The notes under the pieces were generated by a model. The model searched no databases, was not told where the DNA came from, and worked only from the letters and a program-made list of their open reading frames with translations. Source: an uncultured Bacteroidota bacterium (lineage in GTDB: Bacteria; Bacteroidota; Bacteroidia; UKL13-3). From it: a stretch of 6,403 bases of DNA. Location: positions 1-6,403 of the forward strand of contig CAIUEQ010000250.1 of assembly GCA_903898215.1 (NCBI GenBank). Direction: 5' to 3'. This document shows positions 5,405-6,403 of this stretch, piece by piece (within the stretch, counting starts at the first letter, position 1; the number at the start of each line of letters is the position of its first letter). A program made the translations under genes and the position numbers.

Positions 5405-6340
5405 ATGAAAAAAGAACACGAAGAATCTAACAGAAGAAACTTTTTGAAGTTGGGTTTACTTGCCGGTACTGCAACAATTGCAGGAATAGGATTGAAAAAT
5501 AAAATTTTCGCAAGTGGAACAGAAGAAACAGGGGAGAAAGTAAAAGTGCTCACAGCAGACGGGAAAGTTGTTGAAGTTGATAGCAGCGCAATTGCTCATC
5601 CTTCTGAAGAAAAGCTTGCCCAATTTAATATTCGCGAAGGTATTCCTGGTAAAAAATTTATTATGGTAATTGATCTTGCACGATGTGCTAATGCACGTAA
5701 GTGTGTGGAAGGTTGCCAAAGTATGCACGGGATGTTACCTCCAATTGAATATTTAAAAGTGAAGAGAATGCAAGATACAGAGCTAACTGCTCCGTATTGG
5801 TTTCCTCAAACTTGTTATCAGTGTGATAATCCTCCATGTACTAAAGTTTGTCCTGTTGATGCTACATTTAAACGTACTGATGGAATTGTAGGAATTGATA
5901 GTGACAGATGTATAGGTTGTAAATTTTGTATGGCTGCTTGTCCATATTCGGCAAGAACATTTAATTTCGGAAGACCTGAATCTCAAAAACATTTTGAAGA
6001 GCTAAAAGCTAAAGGTGAAAAAGATAATTGTTGTGCAACAAAACCTTCAACAGAGGGTACGGTATCAAAATGTGATTTTTGTCCAGATCATGCAGCTAAA
6101 GGAAAATTACCAAGTTGCGTAACTGAATGTCCGAACGGTACAATATTTTTTGGAGATGAAAATGAAGATGCTGTAACTAACGGTGACGAAACATTTAGAC
6201 TAAAAGAATTGCTAAAAAGCAGAGCAGGCTATCGTCAGTTTGAGGAATTAGGAACAAAACCTCGGGTATATTATTTACCACCGGTAAAACGTCAATTTCC
6301 TTTCGAAGAAGCAACTGAAATTCACAATAAAGCAGAATAA
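5405..6340 (+). CDS. Tat-exported four-cluster ferredoxin-like iron-sulfur subunit (CISM/DsrO/PsrB type)
   Basis: The 311-residue product carries a Tat signal (SNRRNFLK at residues 8-15, hydrophobic 16-30, possible cleavage near Ala36), which indicates folded export across the cytoplasmic membrane. Four cysteine motifs follow: C94-x5-C100-x3-C104, C137-x2-C140-x4-C145-x3-C149P, C169-x2-C172-x2-C175-x3-C179P, and C223-x2-C226 with C238-x3-C242P. This is the layout of the electron-transfer subunit of complex iron-sulfur molybdoenzymes and related NrfC, PsrB, TtrB and DsrO proteins, about 200-300 residues with four clusters. The first motif lacks the usual second cysteine, which is Ala97, so that cluster may be altered. 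An extra Cys209-Cys210 pair lies in a loop before the fourth motif. It likely relays electrons between a membrane NrfD-like quinone-site protein and heme partners. No Mo-subunit gene is seen in the window. The start is 34 bases after the barrel gene and followed by a probable partner gene. Confidence 0.87.
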   Translation: MKKEHEESNRRNFLKLGLLAGTATIAGIGLKNKIFASGTEETGEKVKVLTADGKVVEVDSSAIAHPSEEKLAQFNIREGIPGKKFIMVIDLARCANARKCVEGCQSMHGMLPPIEYLKVKRMQDTELTAPYWFPQTCYQCDNPPCTKVCPVDATFKRTDGIVGIDSDRCIGCKFCMAACPYSARTFNFGRPESQKHFEELKAKGEKDNCCATKPSTEGTVSKCDFCPDHAAKGKLPSCVTECPNGTIFFGDENEDAVTNGDETFRLKELLKSRAGYRQFEELGTKPRVYYLPPVKRQFPFEEATEIHNKAE

Positions 6341-6357
6341 TAATAATTATAAAAAAC

Positions 6358-6403
6358 ATGGAGAATATAAAATTAACATCAGATAGTCATCCTCACGAAA
6401 CCT
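6358..6403 (+). CDS. Start of a downstream gene, 3'-truncated; probable NrfD/PsrC-type subunit by position
   Basis: An ATG at 6358, 17 bases after the Fe-S gene's stop codon and preceded by an A-rich leader, opens a frame that runs to the window edge. Fifteen residues are visible (MENIKLTSDSHPHET), hydrophilic with two His residues and no signal peptide so far. Genes directly following a Tat-exported four-cluster Fe-S subunit most often encode the multi-pass NrfD/PsrC membrane partner, whose N-terminus is often such a short polar stretch. The sequence alone does not prove this; it could equally be another subunit. Only the existence of a coding start is supported directly. Confidence 0.5.
   Translation, partial: MENIKLTSDSHPHET

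Noticed and set aside
5684..5716. Frameshift or sequencing error behind the missing cysteine
   Set aside because: The reading frame is intact before and after. Ala97 is encoded by GCA, which needs three base changes from a TGT/TGC codon, so a single-base error would not create it.

Overview
The window reads as part of a Bacteroidota chromosome. It is AT-rich, every gene is on the + strand, start codons are preceded by A-rich leaders without Shine-Dalgarno sequences, four consecutive genes encode lipoproteins, and two genes encode the DUF5777-type beta-barrel protein known mainly from this phylum. There are no RNA genes, mobile elements, CRISPR arrays or tRNAs that I can support.

Layout. Positions 2-490 are the 3' end of a DUF5777-like beta-barrel gene belonging to an upstream unit, closed by a strong hairpin terminator at 517-557. 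Positions 491-967 are a 477-base non-coding gap with a possible Bacteroidota-type promoter and an FNR/CRP-like palindrome. A same-strand gene run then extends to the right edge: a YceI-like exported protein (968-2005), a small beta-sandwich lipoprotein (2066-2476), a 153-base spacer with competing inverted repeats, a lipoprotein joining an ethylbenzene-dehydrogenase-type heme domain to an inserted cytochrome c (2630-4021), a small cytochrome c-like lipoprotein (4029-4436), a second complete DUF5777 beta-barrel protein (4459-5370), a Tat-exported four-cluster iron-sulfur protein (5405-6340), and the first codons of another gene (6358 onward) that by position is probably an NrfD/PsrC-type quinol-oxidising membrane subunit.

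Inferred function. Together the genes look like an extracytoplasmic electron-transfer module. A membrane NrfD-like protein plus Fe-S subunit would exchange electrons with the quinone pool. Heme lipoproteins would carry them through the periplasm or at the outer membrane, with YceI-like and beta-barrel partners. No catalytic molybdenum subunit and no identifiable terminal reductase lie inside the window, so the electron donor or acceptor cannot be named. The points most worth a second look are the nested domain architecture and unusual CX3CH and CX4CH motifs of the two cytochromes, a replaced cluster cysteine in the Fe-S protein, lipoprotein N-termini resembling the Bacteroidota surface-export signal, and the mutually exclusive RNA pairings at 2485-2604.
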